Positions 1 through 6,219 of a stretch of DNA of 10,671 bases are shown here, piece by piece. The stretch lies in assembly GCA_902494465.1 (NCBI GenBank), contig CABUTH010000050.1:1-10671 (forward strand), in the 5' to 3' direction. Origin of the DNA: an uncultured Collinsella sp. (GTDB lineage: Bacteria > Actinomycetota > Coriobacteriia > Coriobacteriales > Coriobacteriaceae). The notes beneath the pieces are model-generated. The model worked only from the letters and a program-made list of their open reading frames with translations, was not told the DNA's origin and did no database searches. The number at the start of each line of letters is the position of its first letter. Position 1 is the stretch's first letter. The translations under genes were made by a program, and so were the position numbers.

Positions 1-1
1 A

Positions 2-541
2 GCCGACGAGCCCGTTACCAAACCCAAGCGCAAAGCCAAGCGCCGCAGCAAAAAGCGCCCCAAGCCCGGCCTGCTGGATGGCATCGACACCTCGGACCTT
101 TCCGCCGACGAGCGTGAACTCGTGCGCCGTCGCGCCGCTATAAAAAAGTCCATGAAGGGCAACAAGCGTGCGAACACCAAACCCGAGCTGCTCGTTCGCC
201 AGCGCCTGCGAGCCGCGGGCCTTACGGGCTATCGTTTGGAATGGAAGGTACCCGGCAAGCCCGATATCGCCTTCCCCGGACGCAAGATCGCCATCTTCGT
301 CAACGGCTGCTTTTGGCACCGCTGCCCCAAGTGCAACCCTAGCCAGCCCAAGCGCAACGTTGAGTTTTGGGAGGCAAAGTTCCGTCGCAACGTCGAACGC
401 GATCGCGCCGCCGTGGCAGCGCTCACTCAAATGGGCTGGACGCCCATAACCATCTGGGAATGCGAGCTCAAAAAAGACCGCATCGACACCACGATGGAAA
501 AGGTCATCGAGCAGGTGCGCGCCGCAGAGCCGCAGCGCTAG
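2..541 (+). CDS. vsr: Very-short-patch mismatch repair endonuclease (Vsr), 5' end outside window
   Basis: Vsr nicks DNA at T:G mismatches created by deamination of 5-methylcytosine, usually partnered with a Dcm-type cytosine methylase. The frame is open to the left edge with no stop, so the start is not visible. Counting from the in-frame GTG at 122 (139 residues to the stop), the family core is clear: a T-K-P-E segment at 19-22, the P-G-K-P-D motif whose D48 matches the catalytic Asp of E. coli Vsr, N-G-C-F-W-H at 61-66 (the F-W pair is the intercalating wedge), F-W-E-A-K at 82-86, and W-E-C-E-L at 112-116. C63, C68, C71 and C114 probably form the structural zinc site. The residue at E. coli His64 appears to be Asn61. 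About 40 visible codons before position 122 encode a Lys/Arg-rich tail. No Shine-Dalgarno precedes GTG 122 or ATG 152, so the true start is probably upstream. Family assignment is firm; the start and any partner methylase cannot be seen. Confidence 0.88.
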   Translation, partial: ADEPVTKPKRKAKRRSKKRPKPGLLDGIDTSDLSADERELVRRRAAIKKSMKGNKRANTKPELLVRQRLRAAGLTGYRLEWKVPGKPDIAFPGRKIAIFVNGCFWHRCPKCNPSQPKRNVEFWEAKFRRNVERDRAAVAALTQMGWTPITIWECELKKDRIDTTMEKVIEQVRAAEPQR

Positions 542-598
542 GAACGAGCCGTCCACACGCCCCACACAGGCGAGCCACATCCGCGCCATAAACCTTAG

Positions 599-645
599 AA
601 AGCTCTTAAGCCCAAAACCTTTCAAGAGTGTTACTCGATAGCTTT
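599..645. other. Nested inverted repeats in vsr-araC gap
   Basis: The outer arms AAAGCT (599-604) and AGCTTT (640-645) enclose CTCTT (603-607) and AAGAG (624-628); the two pairs share two bases at 603-604, so they cannot both form completely. This A+T-richer stretch lies about 60 bp after the vsr stop. It has no T-run and matches no known riboswitch that I recognise. It could be a weak transcription-attenuating structure or a binding site. The rest of 542-715 shows nothing recognisable. Confidence 0.2.
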
Positions 646-715
646 TACCTGCGGTTTCATCGCAACGTCAAACCTCATTAAGCCTTTCTTTAGCGCTTCT
701 TTGCAGCAGCCGCGG

Positions 716-746
716 CATAATACTGCCAGCGCACGGGACCTGGCAG
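716..746 (+). promoter_or_regulatory. Possible promoter -10 with overlapping 7-bp dyad
   Basis: CATAAT at 716-721 differs from the consensus -10 at one base. No good -35 lies 16-18 bp upstream. Immediately after it is a perfect inverted repeat, CTGCCAG (723-729) and CTGGCAG (740-746), separated by 10 nt, which would sit at about the predicted transcription start (near 728). This geometry fits a repressor operator, possibly for the downstream AraC-family gene, or simply an RNA hairpin in the 5' leader. The position is seen directly; the promoter role is inference. Confidence 0.3.
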
Positions 747-795
747 CATACCCCGAGCGCAATCTTTTGGTGGACATCGAGGAGGCCGCATAAGC

Positions 796-1005
796 ATGCA
801 TTCTTCCAATGACGCAGCACAGCAGCCATCCCTAAAACATGCAAACCTTTTCTCCTTCCCCCCGACACAGAGAAACGGTCTCCTCGACTCCCCCACCACA
901 AAAACCAAGCGCTCAGCCGATCAGAGCCTCAACTTGCGAGCATCGTTCGAAAAGCTCCAAGCATCCCTAGACAAGGCGTTCCCCGAACAGGCAAGAGCAA
1001 TCTAA
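796..1005 (+). CDS. Doubtful small hypothetical protein (69 aa) upstream of the AraC-type regulator
   Basis: A GAGGAGG Shine-Dalgarno-like run at 779-785 lies 10 nt before the ATG, which is the main argument for a real gene. The frame is open back to a stop at 718-720, but no better start lies between. The predicted protein is hydrophilic, rich in Ser, Gln, Lys and Ala, with no membrane segment, signal peptide or recognised motif. Residues 46-66 could form a short amphipathic helix. Third-position G+C bias is clearly weaker than in gal, fba or fprA, which argues against coding. The stop is 25 nt before the AraC-type start, so it could be a leader peptide or a coupled upstream ORF. I do not recognise any homologue. 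Confidence 0.28.
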   Translation: MHSSNDAAQQPSLKHANLFSFPPTQRNGLLDSPTTKTKRSADQSLNLRASFEKLQASLDKAFPEQARAI

Positions 1006-1018
1006 GCCCATCGCGCTT

Positions 1019-1024
1019 TATACT
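1019..1024 (+). promoter_or_regulatory. Candidate -10 box (TATACT) for a leaderless araC-type transcript
   Basis: TATACT matches five of six consensus -10 bases and ends six nt before the ATG at 1031, so transcription would begin at or next to the start codon. No Shine-Dalgarno is present before 1031 or before the second in-frame ATG at 1040. Leaderless mRNAs are common in actinobacteria. The -35 region around 996-1001 is poor, so confidence is modest. Confidence 0.35.
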
Positions 1025-1030
1025 GGTGCC

Positions 1031-1969
1031 ATGCGAAACATGGATCACATAGAATTGCACCGCGGAGGACGCGAGGAAGCGTTTCCCGAGACCGCCGAAG
1101 ACTGGCCCTATATTGCCGAACGTGCAGAATTCGCTCGCTATCCGGGCAATTCCGTCCCCTGGCACTGGCATTCCGAAGTTGAGCTTTTCTACATGGAGCA
1201 GGGAGCGATTGACTATCGAACGCGCGCGGCTCATGAGCACGTGCGCTTTGAGGAAGGGTCCGCCGGCTTTATCAACGGCGGCGTTTTGCACAGCACGCTG
1301 CAATCGCCCAATTCGGCGCCAGCCATTCAAATGCTGCATATCTTTCAGCCGTCGATGCTCGGCGATCCCGCGGGACGCCTTCAAAAGCGCTATATCAATC
1401 CTTTGCTGCAATGTCGAGGCGTCGATGTGCTCAAATGGTCGCCCACCAACCCCGACGATACGCCCTTTATCGATTTGCTAAAGAGTTCCTTTAACCACGA
1501 CCTTCAACGGCCGCAGAACGAGATGGCGCTTCGGAATAGCTTGTCAGAGCTCTGGATTCAGATTTACGCCAAGGCCGAACCGCTCTTTTCCTCCGACAAC
1601 GCCTCTTGGATGACCAACCGCGACGTACAGTTCAAGGCAATCCTGGACTATATCCGCGCAAACTATGCAGCCGCTATAGATGTGCCCCAGATGGCGTCTG
1701 CAGCCGGCGTAAGCGAAAGAGAGTGTTACCGCATTATCGAAGCTTGCGCAGGAACGACCCCGGCGGCATATCTGCGCGCATACCGCGTAAACCGTGCTTG
1801 CGAACTTTTGGCACACACCACGCGAACGGTCCAGACAGTCGCGCGCCAATGCGGCTTTGCGACAGCAAGCCATCTTGGCCAGGTATTTAAAGAACAAATG
1901 GGATGCACTCCTTCGAGCTATCGAGCAGCGAGGCAGAATCTCGATAGTACCAGGCAGAAATCCCGCTAG
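1031..1969 (+). CDS. AraC-family transcriptional regulator with N-terminal cupin domain
   Basis: This 312-residue cytoplasmic DNA-binding protein is of the length usual for cupin-AraC regulators. Residues about 36-110 form the sugar/ligand-sensing cupin: P-W-H-W-H at 43-47 followed by the E-L-F-Y strand at 51-54 is the typical first motif, and G-V-L-H at 84-87 the second. Residues about 200-300 carry the paired helix-turn-helix: the first helix pair lies around V-P-Q-M-A-S-A-A-G-V-S (218-228), the second around V-Q-T-V-A-R-Q-C-G-F (267-276), ending in the family's G-C-T-P-S-S-Y-R signature (291-298). It probably activates or represses a nearby sugar gene; the HAD phosphatase starts 56 nt after its stop on the same strand and may be its target or co-transcribed. 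The effector cannot be deduced. ATG 1031 or ATG 1040 could be the start, and neither has a ribosome-binding site. Confidence 0.9.
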   Translation: MRNMDHIELHRGGREEAFPETAEDWPYIAERAEFARYPGNSVPWHWHSEVELFYMEQGAIDYRTRAAHEHVRFEEGSAGFINGGVLHSTLQSPNSAPAIQMLHIFQPSMLGDPAGRLQKRYINPLLQCRGVDVLKWSPTNPDDTPFIDLLKSSFNHDLQRPQNEMALRNSLSELWIQIYAKAEPLFSSDNASWMTNRDVQFKAILDYIRANYAAAIDVPQMASAAGVSERECYRIIEACAGTTPAAYLRAYRVNRACELLAHTTRTVQTVARQCGFATASHLGQVFKEQMGCTPSSYRAARQNLDSTRQKSR

Positions 1970-2025
1970 CCCTTCTTCTGTCACTGCATCAAACTTGCAG
2001 GCAAACAACGGATAGGAGCTACTAT

Positions 2026-2649
2026 ATGAAGTACTTTGACTATATCGTGTTTGACGTTGATGGGACATTGGCAGATACAGAAGAAAGTGTGCTGTCATCG
2101 CTTGTCCAGATTGTCCAAGAAGAAACCGGCGAAACGCTCCCCCGACACGAGCTTGAATTTGCCCTCGGCATACCCGGCAAGAACGCCCTTGAGAAACTTG
2201 GGATCTACTCACAGGCAACGCTGGATCGCTGGTGCCAAGTTGCCGCCAGCTTTAAAAGCACCATCAGCGTGTTTCCAGGCTTGCTTGAAGTCATCGCAAC
2301 ACTCGCCAACAACGGCTGCAAACTTGGCATCGTCTCCTCACGTGCGCGCGACGAATACGCAAAAGAAATTGCACCCCTTGGTTTCGATAAGTATTTTGAG
2401 CACATCATCCTTGTCGAAGACACAACCGAACATAAACCCGCACCCGCTCCCATGCTCGAATATCTCCGGCGTACGGGCGCGAATCCTGGCAACGTCGTCT
2501 ACGTTGGCGACACCGTCTACGACGAACAATGCGCAACTTCAGCAGGGGTCAGTTTTGCCAGAGCAGCATGGGGATCACACCAAGATATCCCAAACGCCAC
2601 CTACAACCTCAAAACCCCCAACGACCTGTTAACCCTAACAACCAAGTAA
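2026..2649 (+). CDS. HAD-superfamily phosphatase (phosphoglycolate phosphatase/PpaX-like)
   Basis: This 207-residue cytoplasmic hydrolase has all four HAD motifs: motif I D-V-D-G-T at 10-14 (nucleophile Asp10, acid/base Asp12), motif II Ser at 104/105 in I-V-S-S-R, motif III Lys137 in H-K-P-A-P, and motif IV G-D-T-V-Y-D at 161-166. Residues about 16-85 form the helical C1 cap, placing it with the phosphoglycolate phosphatase/pyrophosphatase PpaX/beta-phosphoglucomutase-like subfamily. The substrate is unknown; sugar phosphates, phosphoglycolate or pyrophosphate are all possible. The start is well supported by AGGAG at 2014-2018, seven nt before ATG 2026. It follows the AraC-type gene by 56 nt, and codon use is visibly less G+C-biased than in the gal and aldolase genes. 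The gene ends 49 bp before the large palindrome that separates it from the convergent aldolase gene. Confidence 0.87.
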   Translation: MKYFDYIVFDVDGTLADTEESVLSSLVQIVQEETGETLPRHELEFALGIPGKNALEKLGIYSQATLDRWCQVAASFKSTISVFPGLLEVIATLANNGCKLGIVSSRARDEYAKEIAPLGFDKYFEHIILVEDTTEHKPAPAPMLEYLRRTGANPGNVVYVGDTVYDEQCATSAGVSFARAAWGSHQDIPNATYNLKTPNDLLTLTTK

Positions 2650-2698
2650 CCCCCGCGCCCCACCCTTTCAGCCCCAACGCCACAAGGGCGATTGAGCA

Positions 2699-2849
2699 GG
2701 ACGGTTTGGGCGGGTCCCGTACTTAGTTTCCAAAATCATTCCGCAGCGCGAAGGCCCCCGTTGTCAACGCTTCGAAGAAGCGAGACAACGGGGGCCTTCA
2801 TGCGCGAGGACGTTTTGGAAACTAAGTACGGGACCCGCCCAAACCGTCC
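2699..2849. repeat. 151-bp nested palindrome (37-bp perfect outer arms, 16-bp perfect inner stem)
   Basis: The outer arms 2699-2735 and 2813-2849 are exact reverse complements over 37 bp. Inside, 2750-2765 and 2784-2799 pair over 16 bp with a GGCCCCC/GGGGGCC core, and innermost CGCTT (2768-2772) and AAGCG (2778-2782) close a five-base loop. Spacers of 14 and 13 nt separate outer and inner stems. The outer arms end in AAAA/TTTT on the loop side. It lies between the convergent HAD and aldolase genes, so it may act as a bidirectional terminator. The perfect long arms and compound architecture also suggest a small mobile or dispersed repeat (MITE/REP-like). No flanking target-site duplication and no coding capacity are visible. 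Confidence 0.85.
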
Positions 2850-2857
2850 GGTGGGAT

Positions 2858-2881
2858 CAGAGTACCCTTGCTGTTACTCTG
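2858..2881 (-). other. Small hairpin spanning the aldolase stop codon
   Basis: CAGAGTA (2858-2864) and TACTCTG (2875-2881) form a 7-bp stem with a 10-nt loop; the aldolase TAA lies inside the right arm. No T-run follows, so it is not a stand-alone intrinsic terminator, but it might contribute to 3'-end stability together with the adjacent palindrome. Confidence 0.25.
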
Positions 2882-3731
2882 CTTTGCCCACAGAGTTGAG
2901 GTTGGTCATGCGGATCTTAACCAGCTCGGTGATCTCACGCATACCCTCCTTGGCCGGCTTCTTGGGATCGAAGCAGGCGGGATTCTCGGCCATGTAGGCC
3001 ATGAAGCCCTTGGTGTAGGCCTGACGCAGCTCGGTGGCGTAGTTAACCTTGCAGATACCGTTCTTCACAGCCTCGGCAACCTGCTCATCGGGCACACCGG
3101 AGGTGCCGTGCAGAACCAGCGGCACGTCGACGGCGTCGCGGATGGCCTTGACCACGGACTGCTCGATGTGCGGATCGCTCGTGTACACACCGTGGCTGGT
3201 GCCAACGCCAATTGCGAGGGAGGTGCAGCCGGTACGCTCGACGAACTCCTTGGCCTCGGCAGGATCGGTGTAGGGGCTCTCGCCCTCAACCGCGGGACCG
3301 TCGTCCTCCTTGCCGCCAACCTTACCAAGCTCAGCCTCGACAGGCACACCCATGGCGCGGCCAGCGTCGGCGACGGACTTGGTCAGGGCGATATTGTCCT
3401 CGAAGGACTCGTGCGAGCCGTCGATCATGACGGAGGTGTAGCCGGTGCGGAAAGCCTGCATGCAGCGGTCATAGCCGTCGCCGTGATCGAGGTGCAGGGC
3501 AACGGGCACGGAAGCGCGCTCGGCGGCAGCCTTGACCATGCCGTAGAAGTAGTCCAGACCAGCGGTCTTGATGGTGCCCGGGGTGGTCTGCATGATGACG
3601 GGGGACTTGGTCTCCTCGGCGGCAGCCAGAACGGCCATAACAAACTCGAGGTTCTCGACGTTGAACGCGCCAACGGCGTAATGACCGGCCTGAGCGTCCT
3701 TGAGCATCTTTTCGGTGGTAACAAGTGCCAT
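2874..3731 (-). CDS. fba: Class II fructose-1,6-bisphosphate (or tagatose-bisphosphate) aldolase
   Basis: The product is a 285-residue zinc aldolase that cleaves a ketohexose bisphosphate into dihydroxyacetone phosphate and glyceraldehyde 3-phosphate. Length and motif spacing match the FbaA/GatY/KbaY class. Visible active-site elements: H-L-D-H-G at 80-84 (Asp82 proton donor, His83 zinc ligand), V-M-I-D-G-S-H at 101-107, E-A-E-L-G at 132-136, G-T-S-H-G at 177-181 (His180 zinc ligand), L-H-G-T-S-G at 207-212 (His208 zinc ligand), and K-V-N-Y-A-T at 228-233. ATG 3731 is chosen because a GGGAGAGGAG ribosome-binding site lies 9 nt upstream and the protein aligns from its first residue with known aldolases; a longer in-frame reading to 3872 has no family similarity. 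Very strong codon bias suggests high expression. It diverges from a DeoR-family gene that probably controls it. Whether the substrate is fructose- or tagatose-bisphosphate cannot be settled from motifs alone; housekeeping glycolysis is the likelier role. Confidence 0.93.
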   Translation of the reverse strand: MALVTTEKMLKDAQAGHYAVGAFNVENLEFVMAVLAAAEETKSPVIMQTTPGTIKTAGLDYFYGMVKAAAERASVPVALHLDHGDGYDRCMQAFRTGYTSVMIDGSHESFEDNIALTKSVADAGRAMGVPVEAELGKVGGKEDDGPAVEGESPYTDPAEAKEFVERTGCTSLAIGVGTSHGVYTSDPHIEQSVVKAIRDAVDVPLVLHGTSGVPDEQVAEAVKNGICKVNYATELRQAYTKGFMAYMAENPACFDPKKPAKEGMREITELVKIRMTNLNSVGKAE

Positions 3732-4066
3732 GAGCGTTTGCTCCTCTCCCTCGCCCGCATCTGGACATCGGGCGTAGTTGTTCACAAGGCGTTTTACCTT
3801 GCGTTTTTCTGCGCTCATTGTATGAAATTCAGCGTCTTTGCACGTGCGAGATATTGAGCCCATGCAGGTCAATACAGTCGTTTTTGAAAAGTAAACGGAA
3901 GGAATTTGAGCCGAGTGGACATGTTCGATATTGAATTTTGGGCGTTCAGCATCTTTCTTTTATAGAAAAGATAAGTAATCGAAAGGTGTTTTCTTACTCA
4001 AAAAGAAAATGAACGAAAATAGAGTCAACACAATTCCTGCAAATTTCAGACGATGATGGAGCAGAT
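3732..4066. promoter_or_regulatory. Divergent aldolase/deoR intergenic region with several dyads
   Basis: These 335 bp hold no convincing gene and are strikingly A+T-rich from about 3880 onward. Dyads seen: TTCGATATTGAA at 3924-3935 (imperfect 12-bp palindrome, within ATGTTCGATATTGAAT, reminiscent of DeoR/GlpR-type half sites); ATCTTT...AAAGAT as outer arms of 3951-3972; TTTTCTT (3989-3995) and AAGAAAA (4003-4009) with a 7-nt gap. A weak deoR promoter can be drawn with TTGGGC at 3938-3943, a 17-bp spacer and TATAGA at 3961-3966, overlapping the 3951-3972 dyad. The adjacent DeoR protein is the natural candidate to bind here and regulate both genes; which dyad it uses is not determinable by eye. 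Confidence 0.45.
3817..3822 (-). promoter_or_regulatory. Candidate aldolase -10 box (TACAAT)
   Basis: Read on the minus strand, TACAAT matches five of six -10 consensus bases and would start transcription near 3810, giving a leader of about 80 nt before the aldolase ATG. No clear -35 lies 17 bp upstream, so an activator or another sigma factor may be needed. Confidence 0.35.
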
Positions 4067-4870
4067 ATGGCCCACGCAACAACCCGAGCTTTCGCCGACG
4101 AGCGTCGTTCCGCCATCATGGAGATGCTCGATCATAATGCCTCGGTGCAGGTAGCAGAAATCGCCCAGACCTTTGGCGTGTCCTCCGTCACCGCCCGCGC
4201 CGACCTTGACGCGCTCGCCGAAGCAGGCAAGCTGCGCCGCACACATGGTGGTGCCGTATCGCTCCACAAACGCCTAACCGTTTCCACGCAGGATCGCCGC
4301 ATCAATGTCAACGTCGCCGCCAAGCAGGCCATCGCGCAAAGCGCCATCGAGCTCGTCAATGACGGCGACACGCTGCTCGTCGACTCGGGCACCACGGCGC
4401 TCGAGTTCGTCCGGCTCCTCGATCAGCGCGACGGTATCACCGTCATCACGGCCGACATTACCATTGCCGATTACATCGACGAGAGCATGCCCTCAGTCGA
4501 TGTCGTCATGCTGGGCGGGGCGCTGCGCAAAGGCCATCGTTATTTGTACGGACCGCTCACTATGCAGGCGCTCCAAATGGTCCATGCCGATCTGGCCGTC
4601 ATGTGCCCCGGCGCCTTTGTCCCCAGCTGCGGCTTTACGACCGACTTTCCCCAGATGGCCGAGACCAAAACGGCTATGATCGCCGCGGCCCATCAAAGCG
4701 TCGCCCTCATGGACGCCAGCAAGGTTAACGGACGCGGCATGTACCGCTTTGCCGAGCTTGCCGATGTCGACTCCATCGTGATGGACCGTGACCCCGACCA
4801 TGCCGTCGCCACCTCGATCGCCGTGGCCACTGACAGCTCACGTCCAGCCCTCGTCATCGCCGGCGCTTAA
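4067..4870 (+). CDS. DeoR/GlpR-family sugar-phosphate-sensing transcriptional regulator
   Basis: This 267-residue repressor is the normal length for the DeoR family. Residues about 12-63 form the N-terminal winged helix-turn-helix (R-R-x-x-I, then V-A-E-I-A-Q-T-F-G-V-S-S-V-T-A-R at 29-44, ending L-R-R-T-H-G-G-A). Residues about 85-250 form the DeoRC effector domain, related to ribose-5-phosphate isomerase: D-S-G-T-T at 106-110 is the phosphate-binding loop, G-G-A-L-R at 150-154 and D-A-S-K at 216-219 are further conserved pieces, with Lys219 expected to contact the sugar phosphate. The start ATG 4067 has a modest GGAG at 4058-4061. Such proteins are usually relieved by a phosphorylated sugar intermediate. 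Its divergent arrangement with the class II aldolase suggests that it controls sugar-phosphate catabolism including that gene. It ends just before a strong terminator hairpin. Confidence 0.92.
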   Translation: MAHATTRAFADERRSAIMEMLDHNASVQVAEIAQTFGVSSVTARADLDALAEAGKLRRTHGGAVSLHKRLTVSTQDRRINVNVAAKQAIAQSAIELVNDGDTLLVDSGTTALEFVRLLDQRDGITVITADITIADYIDESMPSVDVVMLGGALRKGHRYLYGPLTMQALQMVHADLAVMCPGAFVPSCGFTTDFPQMAETKTAMIAAAHQSVALMDASKVNGRGMYRFAELADVDSIVMDRDPDHAVATSIAVATDSSRPALVIAGA

Positions 4871-4875
4871 ACAAA

Positions 4876-4906
4876 AACCACCACAAAGGTCTCCTTTGTG
4901 GTGGTT
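4876..4906. terminator. Perfect 14-bp intrinsic terminator between convergent deoR and fprA
   Basis: The arms 4876-4889 and 4893-4906 are exact reverse complements with a 3-nt loop. On the minus strand the stem is followed by a TTTGTTT tract, the hallmark of an intrinsic terminator for fprA. On the plus strand no T-run follows, so termination of deoR transcripts would rely on the hairpin alone. Confidence 0.88.
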
Positions 4907-4929
4907 GAGCATCAGAAGTGAATGTGTCG

Positions 4930-6090
4930 CTACTTGGACAGCTCGTCGGCGAGAACCTCGATCTGAGCGCGCGAGGCGTCGTTGAGCGAGCCCAGCACGG
5001 TCACCTTGTTCTGCGCCAGGGTGATGTCCTTCATGCCCTCGAGCTCCTTGGTCATAACCTTGGCAGCGGTGGGCGCCCAGGAGCCGGCCTCAACGAGCGC
5101 CACCGTACGGTTCTGATAGGCGTGCTCGGCAAGCGTGTGGATAAAGGTGCTCATGAACGGGAAGATCTCGCCCTGATAGGTGATGGAGGCGAGCACCAGA
5201 CGGTCATAGCGGAACGCATCCTCAACGGCCTCGGCCATGTCGTCGCGAGCCAGGTCAAAGACGGAGACCTTCTGACCGCGAGCCTCAAGCGCTGCGGCGA
5301 GCTCCTCGACGGCAGCCTTCAGATGGCCGTACACGCTCGCATAGGCGATCGTGATGCCCTCGTCCTCGGGCTGATAGCTCGACCAGGTGTTATAGGTGTC
5401 GAGGTAGTAGCCCAGGTTCTCGGTCAGCACGGGGCCGTGGAGCGGGCAGATGATCTGGATATCCAGGTCGGCGGCCTTCTTGAGCACGGCCTGCACGAAC
5501 TTGCCGAACTTGCCGACGATGCCAAAGTAGTAGCGGCGAGCCTCGCAAGCCCAGCCCTCGGGGTCCTCGATGTCGTTGGCGCCGAACTTGCCAAAGCCGT
5601 CGGCACTAAAGAGCACCTTGTCGGTGGACTCGTAGGAGAAGATCACCTCGGGCCAGTGAACGTTGGGGGCGCCGATAAAGGTCAGGCTGTGGACACCCAG
5701 GTCGAGCACGTCGCCCTCTTTGACGACCATCTTGCGCTCGGGGTAGTCGGTGCCAAAGTAGTTGACCATCATGCGGAAGGCGCCCATGCTGGCCACAATC
5801 TGCGCCTGGGGATAGCGCTCCATAAAGGCGGCGATGCCGGCGGAGTGATCGGGCTCCATGTGATGGACGATCAGGTAGTCGGGCGTACGGCCATCAAGCA
5901 CGGCCTCGAGGTTGCCGAGCCACTCGTCAACAAAACCGCCGTCGACTGAATCGGCGACAGCGATCTTTTCGCCCAAGATAACATAGCTGTTGTATGCCAT
6001 GCCGTTCTCGGACACGTCGTACTGGCCCTCGAACAGGTCAATGTCGTGATCGTCGACACCGATGTAGCGGATATCCTTGGTGATCTCCAT
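4930..6090 (-). CDS. fprA: Flavodiiron protein (FprA-type O2/NO reductase)
   Basis: This 386-residue cytoplasmic enzyme reduces O2 to water and/or NO to N2O, protecting anaerobes. Domain 1 (about 1-243) is a metallo-beta-lactamase fold with the di-iron site: H-M-E-P-D-H at 77-82 gives His77, Glu79, Asp81 and His82, with further ligands at His145 (N-V-H-W-P), Asp164 (F-S-A-D-G-F) and His218 (C-P-L-H-G-P). Domain 2 (about 247-386) is a flavodoxin domain with an FMN phosphate loop around A-S-V-Y-G-H (251-256) and the later S-I-T-Y-Q-G-E segment (302-308). No rubredoxin or flavin-reductase domain is appended, so an external electron donor is required and none is encoded in the window. ATG 6090 is chosen because GGAGG lies nine nt upstream and residues align with family N-termini; an in-frame extension to 6153 covers the promoter region. 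It is transcribed separately from the upstream LacI-type gene, 129 bp away on the same strand. Confidence 0.95.
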   Translation of the reverse strand: MEITKDIRYIGVDDHDIDLFEGQYDVSENGMAYNSYVILGEKIAVADSVDGGFVDEWLGNLEAVLDGRTPDYLIVHHMEPDHSAGIAAFMERYPQAQIVASMGAFRMMVNYFGTDYPERKMVVKEGDVLDLGVHSLTFIGAPNVHWPEVIFSYESTDKVLFSADGFGKFGANDIEDPEGWACEARRYYFGIVGKFGKFVQAVLKKAADLDIQIICPLHGPVLTENLGYYLDTYNTWSSYQPEDEGITIAYASVYGHLKAAVEELAAALEARGQKVSVFDLARDDMAEAVEDAFRYDRLVLASITYQGEIFPFMSTFIHTLAEHAYQNRTVALVEAGSWAPTAAKVMTKELEGMKDITLAQNKVTVLGSLNDASRAQIEVLADELSK

Positions 6091-6127
6091 CAGGCAAAGC
6101 CTCCTAGATAGACAAAAGAACCCGTCT

Positions 6128-6136
6128 ATCATAACA
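6128..6136 (-). promoter_or_regulatory. Extended -10 promoter element for fprA
   Basis: On the minus strand the sequence reads TGTTATGAT: a TATGAT -10 box (five of six consensus bases, at 6128-6133) preceded by the TGn extended element (6134-6136). Extended -10 promoters tolerate a poor -35, which is the case here. Transcription would start near 6121, about 30 nt before the fprA ATG. Confidence 0.5.
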
Positions 6137-6188
6137 CTCGCCTTCATAGCCACGGCTATCCGTCAGCATCCATACCGATTGTTATTGA

Positions 6189-6204
6189 GGCGGAATATAC
6201 CGCC
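6189..6204 (-). terminator. Weak hairpin after the LacI-type gene
   Basis: GGCGG and CCGCC form a 5-bp G+C stem with a 6-nt A/T loop, 16 bp beyond the lacI-type stop on the minus strand. No T-run follows, so it is at best a weak terminator and some read-through into fprA is possible. Confidence 0.3.
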
Positions 6205-6219
6205 GTTTACCTGCACAAA

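Noticed and set aside
929..1411. Minus-strand 160-codon ORF overlapping the AraC-type gene
   Set aside because: Antisense to a clear cupin-AraC gene, without motifs or a plausible ribosome-binding site.
1984..2000. CTGCA/TGCAG 5-bp inverted repeat before the HAD gene
   Set aside because: Short stem with a 7-nt loop and no T-run; expected by chance at this length and not informative.
2868..3857. Long plus-strand open frame (329 codons) opposite the aldolase
   Set aside because: It is the antisense shadow of a highly biased G+C-rich gene; the translation is Gly/Leu/His/Val-rich without motifs, while the minus-strand product is an unmistakable aldolase.
3732..3872. N-terminal extension of the aldolase to an upstream ATG
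   Set aside because: The extension covers the promoter and leader, has no family similarity, and ATG 3731 has a strong ribosome-binding site.
4918..5949. Long plus-strand open frame (343 codons) opposite fprA
   Set aside because: Same antisense artefact of codon bias; the minus strand carries the complete flavodiiron protein with all iron ligands.
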